This document shows positions 25,313-33,376 of a stretch of DNA of 46,065 nt, in pieces (positions within the stretch are counted from its first letter, which is position 1; each line of letters starts with the position of its first letter). The translations under genes and the position numbers were made by a program. Source of the DNA: Bacteroidota bacterium. GTDB taxonomy: Bacteria > Bacteroidota > Ignavibacteria > UBA10030 > UBA8401. The DNA is taken from the NCBI GenBank assembly GCA_021796215.1, contig JAJYOK010000024.1, forward strand, positions 1 through 46,065, written 5' to 3'. The notes below the pieces were generated by a model. The model was not told the origin of the DNA. It was given only the letters and a program-made list of their open reading frames with translations, and did no database searches.

Positions 25313-25938
25313 AAATAATCCTTGTTTAAATATGTCCATCTCCAATTTTCCCAACACTGGCAAAGTCTAGCCTTAACAGGGTTGTTTAAAATATATTTTA
25401 TAATCCTGTTTAACTCTTCCGCGTCCCGCACTATGTGATCATAATTTTCCCTGTGCCAAAAGCTCCCATTTCTCTTAAGAATAGGATTTGCTTTAACCGC
25501 ACTGTACGATTTTACACGCTGCAAGATGCTATGCAATGGGATATTTTTTCTCCGCATGTCTGCCAGAAGATGAACATGATTCGGCATAAGGCAGAAAGCT
25601 ACCACATCATACTCTTTTTGATCATAAAATAGTATTGCATCATAAACAATCTTTGCAACGCTCGGAATTGTAAGCCAAGAAACATTGTCCTTTGCTTGAT
25701 CCAAATAAGAATCGAAATGCCCGAAGTACCGTTTAGACTCATCATAAATCAGAATACTACGTTTTTTATCGTCATGTTCATGTAAAATAGGTTTACGATT
25801 TATTTCCCGCTCTTGCATTAACGCGGCTATCTCTTCTTTCGGAATTGTATTTACAAGGCGAAATGTAACAAATAATATTGCGCCTAAAGGCTGATAATGA
25901 GGCAATCGTCTTTTGTAAAAAGGCTTCAAGGTTTTCAT
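25309..25938 (-). mobile_element. REP-associated tyrosine transposase (RAYT, Y1/HUH family)
   Basis: Single-stranded-DNA transposase of the IS200/IS605-related Y1 class, about 209 residues. The start MKTLKPFYKRRLPHYQPLG and LFVTFRL are typical of RAYTs. The HUH metal motif is in FCLMPNHVHLL, and a candidate catalytic Tyr is in LQRVKSYSAVK. The C-terminal NDPxxA-like stretch reads ILNNPVKARLC. ATG 25938 is preferred; an in-frame extension to 26061 would cross REP copy C and the neighbouring small gene. It is bounded by REP-like palindromes on both sides, the normal arrangement for a domesticated or mobile RAYT. It interrupts the symporter neighbourhood. Confidence 0.88.
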
Positions 25939-25952
25939 GGTGCCGTTCATTT

Positions 25953-26006
25953 GTAACGCCGAGTTTTTACCCGGTGCATGATACGCCGAGCAAAGCTCTG
26001 CGTTAC
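25953..26006. repeat. REP-like palindromic unit, copy C
   Basis: Begins with the same 17 bases as copy B (GTAACGCCGAGTTTTTAC) and ends CTCTGCGTTAC. Internal complementary segments are CGCCGAG/CTC and GTAACGC/GCGTTAC. It overlaps the stop codon of the 44-residue peptide gene (26003-26005). Confidence 0.75.
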
Positions 26007-26137
26007 ATTTTGTTTTGCTGATGCAGCAAGTCCCGCAAATCCTTAAAACCGACAACCGCAATTACTGCGGCAACTCCGAAAAACAAAAAAGTGGAAATTC
26101 CAAAAAGAACGATCCAGACAAGCGCCGCTGAATTCAT
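26003..26137 (-). CDS. 44-residue symporter small accessory membrane peptide
   Basis: The ORF begins MNSAALVWIVLFGISTFLFF, continues with a hydrophobic stretch to about residue 29 and ends with the polar tail GFKDLRDLLHQQNKM. Its ATG overlaps the stop of the symporter gene (ATGA), and a GGAGG lies seven bases upstream, so it is almost certainly co-translated with the transporter. Small single-span peptides encoded next to SSS/NSS symporters are known as accessory subunits; assignment to that group is by position and size. The stop lies inside a REP unit, so the tail may have been altered by that insertion. Confidence 0.7.
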   Translation of the reverse strand: MNSAALVWIVLFGISTFLFFGVAAVIAVVGFKDLRDLLHQQNKM

Positions 26138-27684
26138 ATATTTTCCTCCTTTTCCGCCTCAGGCCGCTTGCGCTCCAAAATTTCGGCAACGGAGCGCAGA
26201 TCAGCCTTCGACTGATGCATTATAATCGGCGGATGTTTTTTCTGGCTGACGAGCGAGCCGACAACCATCCCAAGTGCTGCAAGTACAAAACTTAAAAAAC
26301 CCGAAATATTAACATCAACAAGGAACGAAAGGCTTGAGGGCAGCGAATCTTTGAAGCCGCTCAGAACCAGAAATACAATCGGCGCAAGACCGCCAAGCGC
26401 AAGTGAAAAATATGCACCGACAACATTCGCCCGCTTCCAATATAATCCTGCCGCAACGCACCCGAATGCACCGGCGGCGTACATGGCGCCGGTGATCGCC
26501 GCATATTGAAACACCGTCGCGGGTAGTTCATATAACAATCCAAAGACCAAAATAAAAATTCCGATGAGCGTCGTGATAATGCGCGTGAGCAGGATCGTTG
26601 TTTTCTCATCGAATTCTTTTTTTCGCAGCGGCGCAATAATATCGCGCGTGGCAACTGAGCTCCACGCCAGCATGTATGCGCTGTAGGTTGACATTGACGC
26701 TGCCAACATTCCCGCAATCATCAATCCCAAAAATCCTGACGGCACGACCGCGCCTAACAACTTCGGCATTGCCAGCGTTGAATCAATGTTCGGTCCAAAC
26801 ATCGCCAATGCTGCAACACCCCAAAACATCGGAATCATATACCGTCCGGCGAGTGTGATTCCCGTGTAGAGAAAAACTTTTCTTCCGACTTCCGGACTTT
26901 CCGACGCAAATGACTTCGAGGCGGCGGGCTGGTTGAGCGCAGAAATCGCGACACTGCCGATCAACATCCAGACAAGAAACGACCAGCCGAAATGCGGGTT
27001 GACAACGGGATTGACTCCGGCTTCGCCAAATTGATGAATAACCGTGTTAGCGATTTCACCAATGCTGACACGGAGCAATACAAAGACCGTCGCCACCAGC
27101 ATTCCAAACGAAAGGACAATGAACTGTATAAAATCGGTGATCACAACAGAGAACATTCCGCCAAGCACGGTATAACTGATAACGATTAGCAGCATAATCG
27201 TCATAATGATAAACAACATACCGGAGCTGAACCCCATCGTCTCCGTTAAAAATACTCCGTCCATTTTGAGAAACACTCCCATATTCAGCACGCCGCCGAG
27301 AAACAACAGCACGCCGCCGAGCAATCGGACACCCTTGCTGTATTTTATTTCATAGAATTCAGGAATCGTAATCACCTTCAGTTTGCGAAGCCCGGAAACA
27401 ATAAAGCCTGTTTTGCCGATCACCATATAACCAAGAAAACCGATCACACCGAGAACGAAACACGAAAATCCCGACACATATCCGAGCTGCCCGAAATACA
27501 TAAAGGTGACGATGCCGATCTCTGTGGCAATCAGCGTGGCAGAACCGAGCGCAACTTTCACGCGCCTGCCGGCAACAAAATAGCCCTCCATGTTCTCGAC
27601 ATATTTTTTCGCGCGGATTCCCATGAACACCGAAAAACCGAGATAGAGAATAAGGATGATCCAATCCAACAGATGAAAATTCAT
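26134..27684 (-). CDS. Sodium:solute symporter (SSS family), substrate unknown
   Basis: A 516-residue inner-membrane protein with about 13 spans. The N-terminus LDWIILILYLGFSVFMGIRAKKYVENMEGYFVAGRR, the LGSATLIATEIGIVTFMYFG block and the AGMLAASMSTYSAYMLAWSS segment place it in the SSS family, in a branch distinct from the SGLT-like paralogue at 23376-24980. The cytosolic C-terminus is basic and acidic (ILERKRPEAEKEENI). It sits directly downstream of NamZ and upstream of a small accessory peptide. MurNAc- or GlcNAc-type sugars are plausible cargo, by context only. Confidence 0.87.
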   Translation of the reverse strand: MNFHLLDWIILILYLGFSVFMGIRAKKYVENMEGYFVAGRRVKVALGSATLIATEIGIVTFMYFGQLGYVSGFSCFVLGVIGFLGYMVIGKTGFIVSGLRKLKVITIPEFYEIKYSKGVRLLGGVLLFLGGVLNMGVFLKMDGVFLTETMGFSSGMLFIIMTIMLLIVISYTVLGGMFSVVITDFIQFIVLSFGMLVATVFVLLRVSIGEIANTVIHQFGEAGVNPVVNPHFGWSFLVWMLIGSVAISALNQPAASKSFASESPEVGRKVFLYTGITLAGRYMIPMFWGVAALAMFGPNIDSTLAMPKLLGAVVPSGFLGLMIAGMLAASMSTYSAYMLAWSSVATRDIIAPLRKKEFDEKTTILLTRIITTLIGIFILVFGLLYELPATVFQYAAITGAMYAAGAFGCVAAGLYWKRANVVGAYFSLALGGLAPIVFLVLSGFKDSLPSSLSFLVDVNISGFLSFVLAALGMVVGSLVSQKKHPPIIMHQSKADLRSVAEILERKRPEAEKEENI

Positions 27685-27730
27685 GTTGTCACCAATACCA
27701 AAAAGTAATCAGACAAGTTAAAAAAGCCTG

Positions 27731-27782
27731 CCATTCTGAGCGAAGAATCCTGACAAAGCCAAGATGAAACATCAGAATGACA
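27731..27782. repeat. Dispersed palindromic intergenic repeat
   Basis: CATTCTGAGCGAAGAATCC is followed by an inverted ATCAGAATGAC end; same family as 23255-23327. It lies between the symporter and NamZ genes. Confidence 0.6.
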
Positions 27783-27797
27783 AGGAATAAAGTTTTC

Positions 27798-29018
27798 TTA
27801 CCGATAAAGGAAATATTTTTCTCTCAGTCTTCCGAATTCCTGCAGCTGCATTTTCCATTGAGAAAAGATTTCTTCGGGATGGATTCCCGCTTCTAATTTT
27901 TTTCTGACGCTCGATGAGCCGGTGAGAATGTCAAAGCGGCGATGGCGAAGCTCCGTCTGCTGCGGATATGCGCGCTTGAAAGCCGCCAGAATTGCAACAC
28001 CTAAACGAACCGCGCGGATTGCATTCCGATCTGTAACTTCAATTTTGATTCCGCGGCACCGCTCTCCTCCGTATTTCGGTGCGCTCGCAACGCCCGGAAT
28101 TTCCTTCGGAATAAATTCACTTGGTGAAAAAACAACTCCGCCAATGGGATTTTCAACCGGCGTTTCGAATGTAGTCAACTCTTTCAGAATTTTCTCCGGG
28201 TCAGCCCACGGCGCGCCGATCAATTCAAACGGCGATGCCGTTCCTCTTCCTTCTGAAATCGAAGTGCCTTCGACAAAACACAAACCGGGGTACACAATCG
28301 CAGTGGACAACCGCTGCATGTTCGGAGACGGTGCGATCCACGGAATGCCCGTATCATCGTACCACATATCCCGGCGCCAGCCTTCCATCGGCACAACCGA
28401 AAGATTCGCTTTTACACCGCCCGCAAGCCAGCCTTCCTCGTTCCACAATTGCGCAAGTTCTCCGATCGTGAGTCCATGTGTAACAGGAATCGGCATCCAG
28501 GCAACAAATGATTTCAGCGGCTGCTCGCGAACAGGCCCATCGTAACAAAGCCCGCGAATCGGATTCGGCCTGTCAAGAATGATGAACGGAACGCGAAATT
28601 CTGCCGCTGCTTCAAGCGCAAGTGCGACGGTCGAGATGAATGTGTAAAACCGCGCTCCGACATCCTGAATATCGCAGACAAGCACATCAATGCGTTCCAG
28701 CATTTCTTTCGTCGGCTTGTGCGTTTTTCCGTAGAGAGAATAGATCGGAACGTGATACTGAGGGTGCGCGGCGTGGTCAACAACAGTTCCGTCCGGCGTG
28801 TCGCCGAAAATTCCGTGTTCTGGCCCATAGAGTGCGGCAAGCGTTGCAATTCCCGATTCGGCAATCGCATTGGCGATGTGTGTGCCGTCGGTTAAGCATC
28901 CGGTATGATTTGTCAAAATACCGACGCGCTTATTTTTGATGAGATCAGAAAAATCACTCAGCAATCGATCGGCGCCGGTTTTAACAATTGAAGTTTTTGG
29001 AGAAAGAATTGTCTGCAT
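27798..29018 (-). CDS. namZ: Exo-beta-N-acetylmuramidase NamZ (DUF1343, GH171)
   Basis: Predicted exo-lytic enzyme that releases MurNAc from the non-reducing end of peptidoglycan fragments, as established for the DUF1343/GH171 family. The 406 residues contain the family blocks KRVGILTNHTGCLTDG, LYGPEHGIFGD, VCDIQDVGARFYTFISTVALALEAA, ILDRPNPIRG, WIAPSPNMQ and CFVEGTSISEGRGTASPFE. There is no obvious signal peptide from the chosen ATG (MQTILSP), and the in-frame extension to 29051 adds none, so localisation is unclear. It lies upstream of an SSS symporter and downstream of a HGSNAT-like acetyltransferase, consistent with cell-wall sugar recovery. Confidence 0.93.
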   Translation of the reverse strand: MQTILSPKTSIVKTGADRLLSDFSDLIKNKRVGILTNHTGCLTDGTHIANAIAESGIATLAALYGPEHGIFGDTPDGTVVDHAAHPQYHVPIYSLYGKTHKPTKEMLERIDVLVCDIQDVGARFYTFISTVALALEAAAEFRVPFIILDRPNPIRGLCYDGPVREQPLKSFVAWMPIPVTHGLTIGELAQLWNEEGWLAGGVKANLSVVPMEGWRRDMWYDDTGIPWIAPSPNMQRLSTAIVYPGLCFVEGTSISEGRGTASPFELIGAPWADPEKILKELTTFETPVENPIGGVVFSPSEFIPKEIPGVASAPKYGGERCRGIKIEVTDRNAIRAVRLGVAILAAFKRAYPQQTELRHRRFDILTGSSSVRKKLEAGIHPEEIFSQWKMQLQEFGRLREKYFLYR

Positions 29019-29054
29019 GAAATCTTGTTTATCCGTGGTGCAAAAATTCATTTG

Positions 29055-29132
29055 TCATGCTGAGCGCAGCGAAGCATCCATTCTTTATAATACCAAGTAG
29101 ATTCTTCGGTCGCTTCGCTCCCTCAGAATGAC
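29055..29132. repeat. Dispersed palindromic intergenic repeat
   Basis: TCATGCTGAGCGCAGCGAAGC faces GATTCTTCGG...CCTCAGAATGAC across about 30 bp; same family as 23255-23327 and 27731-27782. Confidence 0.6.
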
Positions 29133-29164
29133 TATTCTTTAACTTCATATACAATTTCAAGAAG

Positions 29165-30265
29165 TTACACTTTCAGAAAAAGATGACGGCGGTACATCCA
29201 ATAACAGAGAAGCCAGCCGAGTCCGACGATGAATGTAGAATACAGAAGCGAGCCGGCAACAGGACCGGCAAATTCAGAAAATGTTTTATAGAAAAATCCG
29301 ATCGGCGACGTCGGCAAGCCGTGCCATTCAACTTTCCATTGCAGCATAACCCACCGGACAAATAACCCGGTCGCTACATACAGCGTGATGGCATTCATGC
29401 CGAAAACAACAAACGGAAATGCCCACGCGGTTTTCTTTTTCACTTCGATGAGCCAGTAGAAAACCGCAAGCACTAAACATGACCACCCTGCGGTGTATAC
29501 TGCAAATGACGAAGACCAGAGAATTTTACAGAGCGGTACGATCTCGTTCCACACAAGTCCGATCGTTACTCCTGCCGCGCCGAACGCGAGCAATGTTCTT
29601 ACAACCGACATATCGTCTTTGCGCTTCAGAATATACTTTCCTGCAATCACACCGAATAACACGGTGGAAATTCCGGGAATCATGCTGATGATTGTTTCTT
29701 TGTCATTGGGCGAGAGAATAAAACTGTCAAGATATTGCGCCGAATTGACATCGCGCAAAAACGAACCCGGAATAACGCCGGGACCTTTGACAAACGCGAG
29801 AATCGCCCACCAAACGAAAAGCATTGCAACGGAAATCACCCACTGCCACTTCACTTTTAGCCGAAGCAAAAGGAAAACAATGAAGTACAAAACGCCGATG
29901 CGCTGAAGAATCCCGAAATGCAGCACCGGCATATTCAGTAATGCCGATTTGAGGAACGCGCCGAAGAAATACAACAACAGCGCTCTTCGCGCCGCGACGA
30001 GAATTTCTTTCCAGTATGGAACAGCGGCTTCACGTTTCTTCGCATCGCTGAATGGCATTGCCACACCGACGATGAATAAGAAGAATGGGAAAATCAAATC
30101 GGCAAAGGTGCAGCCGAACCATTCAGAGTGGAGCAACTGATGCGGAACAATTGTCTCGTCCCATGTGCCGGGATTGTTGACGAATAACATTCCCGCAATC
30201 GCAAATCCGCGAAACGCATCGAGTGATGTCAGGCGTTTCGTAAGAAATGAATTTGATTCAGACAT
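29165..30265 (-). CDS. HGSNAT-like membrane acetyltransferase (DUF5009 / COG4299)
   Basis: Polytopic inner-membrane protein of 366 residues with about ten spans, related to heparan-alpha-glucosaminide N-acetyltransferase. The N-terminal TKRLTSLDAFRGFAIAGMLFVNNPG, the FADLIFPFFLFIVGVAMPFS stretch and the ILQRIGVLYF segment are characteristic. The family moves an acetyl group across the membrane onto the amino group of a glucosamine, which fits this amino-sugar locus. The ATG at 30265 is preceded by GAGG; the upstream extension lacks family sequence. The bacterial substrate is not established. Confidence 0.88.
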   Translation of the reverse strand: MSESNSFLTKRLTSLDAFRGFAIAGMLFVNNPGTWDETIVPHQLLHSEWFGCTFADLIFPFFLFIVGVAMPFSDAKKREAAVPYWKEILVAARRALLLYFFGAFLKSALLNMPVLHFGILQRIGVLYFIVFLLLRLKVKWQWVISVAMLFVWWAILAFVKGPGVIPGSFLRDVNSAQYLDSFILSPNDKETIISMIPGISTVLFGVIAGKYILKRKDDMSVVRTLLAFGAAGVTIGLVWNEIVPLCKILWSSSFAVYTAGWSCLVLAVFYWLIEVKKKTAWAFPFVVFGMNAITLYVATGLFVRWVMLQWKVEWHGLPTSPIGFFYKTFSEFAGPVAGSLLYSTFIVGLGWLLCYWMYRRHLFLKV

Positions 30266-30456
30266 ATTTTCCTCATTTATTGCTGAAGACACACAAACAA
30301 AAAGAACATCATTTCCGAATGCTTTTATCGGGAATCTGATTACCGGAATCTGATTAAAATAATGGATTCCCGTCTTCCTGCCTACCGCAGGCAGACGCGC
30401 GAATGACAATCCTCTGGTTTGATTCTCTAAAAGTCATTTGGCGTAACTTCAGTTTA

Positions 30457-32304
30457 TTATTTGAATAAAGCATCATAGACTTCAATTTCCCGAATCGCGT
30501 ACGACGAACCTTTCTTGTCACCACTTAAACCTTCCACGCGCAGGTAACGAGCGTTCGTTACGTTTTGAAATTCAAACAATTCCACGCCGCCGTTTCCATT
30601 CGAAACAGTGTGAACCACTTTCCACTTTTTACCATCAGTTGAAACTTCAATGCGATAATTACTCGCATAATTTTCTCCCCAGTAAATTTTCACCGAGGCA
30701 ATGCGCTGAAGTTGTTTCCATGTTAATTGCAGCCACTCATTATGTGTCTCCTTCAGCGCCATTTTCAATTTCTCATCGGGCGTCACACGAATTCCGGATC
30801 GCCAGCGGGTATCCATATTTCCATCAATCGCTTGTGAAGGTTGAAAATTTCCGGGACCCCAAAGCGCATTCTCCGGCGAGTATGACGACGCACTCGCCGA
30901 TGCGATCAAAGCAATATTCCGGAGAGGCAAAACAGAATCACGGGAAATGATGTTTATCATCATAAACGAGTACGGCGGCGCATCAATGGCCAAGTATCCG
31001 GACGTAAGAGAAATATCAGGAAGCCTTTCGTTCTTTCGCTTCTTGTCGAGAATCCAGACGTTCGCTTTTTCTGAAGGAGTAAAATTGCTAAACGCGATTT
31101 GTACTCGATGCGGTTTGCGTTCGTCTTTGTTGATAAGCGCAATCGAAATCCGTTTGCCATCTTTCGCGGCATATGCAGAAACATCCGCAGTACTTGAAAC
31201 AGCAGAGACAACTTCGTTGCCGAAATGCTCCGCGAACATCGGAAAAACATAGTAGGCATATCGGCGTGTATTCCTGCCGTCGGAAGAAAGATAGCCGAAG
31301 TCGCCGCCGCGGGGAGGATACTCATTATGAAGCGCCCAAAAACAAGAAACGTCGGTTTTCACTTCCGCCATCGTTCCAAGCATGTCGGCTGACCAGAGTG
31401 CATTCGCCAGCGAAATCGTCTGCGGTCCCGGCGAATGGTTCACGGAATTATATCCAACGTTGATGAACAGCAGCTTGTCCGATTTTTCTTTCCCGAGCGT
31501 GTGTTCAACTGTTTCTTTGAGATCGAGGAAAAGCTTTCGGTACCAGCCAACGCTTGCAAACAACGTGTCGTCGTTTTCCTTTCCCCACGAAAGAGGAAAA
31601 TAGGTGAACGTCAGCAAATCGTAGTAACCATCAGCGGCGCGCAGAACGCGCGGCGTCCATCCTTCTGATTGTGAACCGAGCGACGGCGAATTTGTCCCAA
31701 GAACTTTTCGACCGGTGAGGGCGACATTGATCGCGACTTTAATCGTTGAATCAACATCTTTCATCGCTTTGACAAATGAAACAAATTTTTCCGCATATTC
31801 TTCCGGTGTCGAATGCCCTTTTGCCCACGTTCCCCATTGTTCGTCGCCGACTTCCCACAGTTTCACATGATAGCCGCGCTCTTTGTTGCAGTAACGCACC
31901 CATTCTGCGGCAAGCGAGGGCGGCTCGTTGAAATTAATTGTGATGAACGGCTCGGCGCCGACTTCGCGGCAAAGCGCAATGTATTCATCCGTGTTCATAT
32001 CGCCGTCATTACTGGAAGACGAATTCCAGATATAATGGTCGGCATCGTTGCCGCCCGGATATTTCAGCAGCGTTACGCCCGACGCTTTGATTTTCTGAAT
32101 TGCATCACGGCCGCACGTGAGAAGCATTTCATTCGCCGGACCGGGAAACAGCGATTCGTCCCACCGTGCCGTGTTGATGCCGTAGAGCCACGGATTCACG
32201 GTGTGAATTACTTTCGCCGCATCAACTGTCACTCTGACATCTTGTGCGAGACTGATCGTATGAAAGCCCAAAAGAATAAGAACGATCGTTAAATATTTTT
32301 TCAT
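30457..32304 (-). CDS. Secreted GH51-like arabinofuranosidase homologue with discoidin (F5/8 type C) domain, nucleophile replaced
   Basis: A 615-residue exported protein with signal peptide 1-20. Residues about 25-430 follow the GH51 alpha-L-arabinofuranosidase plan: YGINTARWDES, LLKYPGGNDADHYIW, KLWEVGDEQWG with the acid/base Glu155, and ALWSADMLGTMAEV. Where GH51 enzymes have the nucleophile as T-E-Y-N-S, this reads V-G-Y-N-S: codon 284 is GGA (Gly). The expected Glu-Glu spacing (about 120-130 residues) is otherwise kept. A C-terminal discoidin/CBM32-like domain (about 475-612) should bind sugars. The start has CGGAG six bases upstream, within the end of the upstream GNAT gene. Probably a binding protein or altered enzyme. 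Confidence 0.8.
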   Translation of the reverse strand: MKKYLTIVLILLGFHTISLAQDVRVTVDAAKVIHTVNPWLYGINTARWDESLFPGPANEMLLTCGRDAIQKIKASGVTLLKYPGGNDADHYIWNSSSSNDGDMNTDEYIALCREVGAEPFITINFNEPPSLAAEWVRYCNKERGYHVKLWEVGDEQWGTWAKGHSTPEEYAEKFVSFVKAMKDVDSTIKVAINVALTGRKVLGTNSPSLGSQSEGWTPRVLRAADGYYDLLTFTYFPLSWGKENDDTLFASVGWYRKLFLDLKETVEHTLGKEKSDKLLFINVGYNSVNHSPGPQTISLANALWSADMLGTMAEVKTDVSCFWALHNEYPPRGGDFGYLSSDGRNTRRYAYYVFPMFAEHFGNEVVSAVSSTADVSAYAAKDGKRISIALINKDERKPHRVQIAFSNFTPSEKANVWILDKKRKNERLPDISLTSGYLAIDAPPYSFMMINIISRDSVLPLRNIALIASASASSYSPENALWGPGNFQPSQAIDGNMDTRWRSGIRVTPDEKLKMALKETHNEWLQLTWKQLQRIASVKIYWGENYASNYRIEVSTDGKKWKVVHTVSNGNGGVELFEFQNVTNARYLRVEGLSGDKKGSSYAIREIEVYDALFK

Positions 32305-32305
32305 C

Positions 32306-33259
32306 TCATTCTCCGATATCTTTCTTCATAATCATGTGGCGGCGAATGACTTTTAGTCCGACTTTATGATAGAAATCTTTTGCGCGCCCGGTTGTCCATG
32401 CAAGCCAGAGATTGTGTTTTCCTTTTTTTCGCATCTGTTGAACTGTACTGTAATAAAGCAATGGGCCCAAACCGCGGCCGATGTATTCTTTGTGAATACC
32501 GAAGGGACCATAGCGTTCATCGAGAAAATGACTGAAGCCGACAACTTCATCACCTTTAAGCGCAACGAGAATTTCGTCGCATTCAGGATTTTCGGTAATG
32601 CGTTCAAGCGCAACGCGAAACAGATCGCCGGGATAATTCTCGCGGAGAAACTCCAGCACTTTCAGCGTATAGCCCGGCTTAAAGACGCTGACGGTAAAAC
32701 CAGATTCGTTCAATTTTTTGAGGACGCCGTTCACTTCTTCCGGGACGTGCACATCAATTAACGAACGTCCCATGCCATACACGCTTTCCACTTTTTTGTA
32801 GCCGCTCTCTTTGAGAAAAAGAAAACTTTCCGCGTACGCATCGAGATCAACACCGGGAATAAAATAATTCGGCGTGTAATCGGAAACGAAAATTTCTTCG
32901 ACACCTTCCTGTTTAAGAAAGCGCTCCGCTTCAATGAGAAGCTTTGCTGCAATCTGCTGCCGGCGCCATTGCGGATGAACAAAAAACGCCGTTACCCAGC
33001 CTTTGCCCGGCTCCAGTCCTAAATCGTAATACGGATAGCGGCGGCGTATGCTCAACAGAAATCCGACGATCTCTTTTTGTAAACCTCGTTGGGACTTCAC
33101 CGTTGCAACGAAACAGCCGCGCGCGTCAAAATTCGGATCGAGAATAATTTTCCGGCGGAATGTGTTGAGTGAAATCTCATCACGCGGCAGACACTGGTTC
33201 CATAACGCGATGACCCCCTGCTCGTCTTCTGCTTCATAATGGCGGATGGAGTATGTCAT
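32306..33259 (-). CDS. Double-GNAT-domain acetyltransferase, paralogue 1
   Basis: A 317-residue cytoplasmic protein built of two GNAT folds. The N-terminal domain (1-150) carries VTAFFVHPQWRRQQIAAKLL, whose RRQQIA occupies the acetyl-CoA loop. The C-terminal domain (about 165-315) carries GIHKEYIGRGLGPLLYYSTVQQM, in which GRGLG is the better conserved CoA-binding turn. The overall plan, including the SDYTPNYFIPGVDLDAY insert, is shared with the paralogue at 34178-35140. The substrate is unknown; amino sugars are plausible because a PIG-L deacetylase gene lies between the two copies. The stop is one base before the GH51-like start. Confidence 0.82.
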   Translation of the reverse strand: MTYSIRHYEAEDEQGVIALWNQCLPRDEISLNTFRRKIILDPNFDARGCFVATVKSQRGLQKEIVGFLLSIRRRYPYYDLGLEPGKGWVTAFFVHPQWRRQQIAAKLLIEAERFLKQEGVEEIFVSDYTPNYFIPGVDLDAYAESFLFLKESGYKKVESVYGMGRSLIDVHVPEEVNGVLKKLNESGFTVSVFKPGYTLKVLEFLRENYPGDLFRVALERITENPECDEILVALKGDEVVGFSHFLDERYGPFGIHKEYIGRGLGPLLYYSTVQQMRKKGKHNLWLAWTTGRAKDFYHKVGLKVIRRHMIMKKDIGE

Positions 33260-33376
33260 GAAATGGTTCGAGGTTTGAGGTTCGTGATTAGTGATTCAAG
33301 GTTAAAGATTCAAGAAGAATATTTTTCTTTGAAAGTTATTTTTTCGTGTATTTTGTGTGCTTCGCGGGCTAAGTTG

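Noticed and set aside
25939-26061. N-terminal extension of the RAYT protein (MRLSVLRICGTCC...)
   Set aside because: The extension is translated REP copy C plus antiframe sequence of the accessory peptide gene; RAYT homology begins at about 25938.
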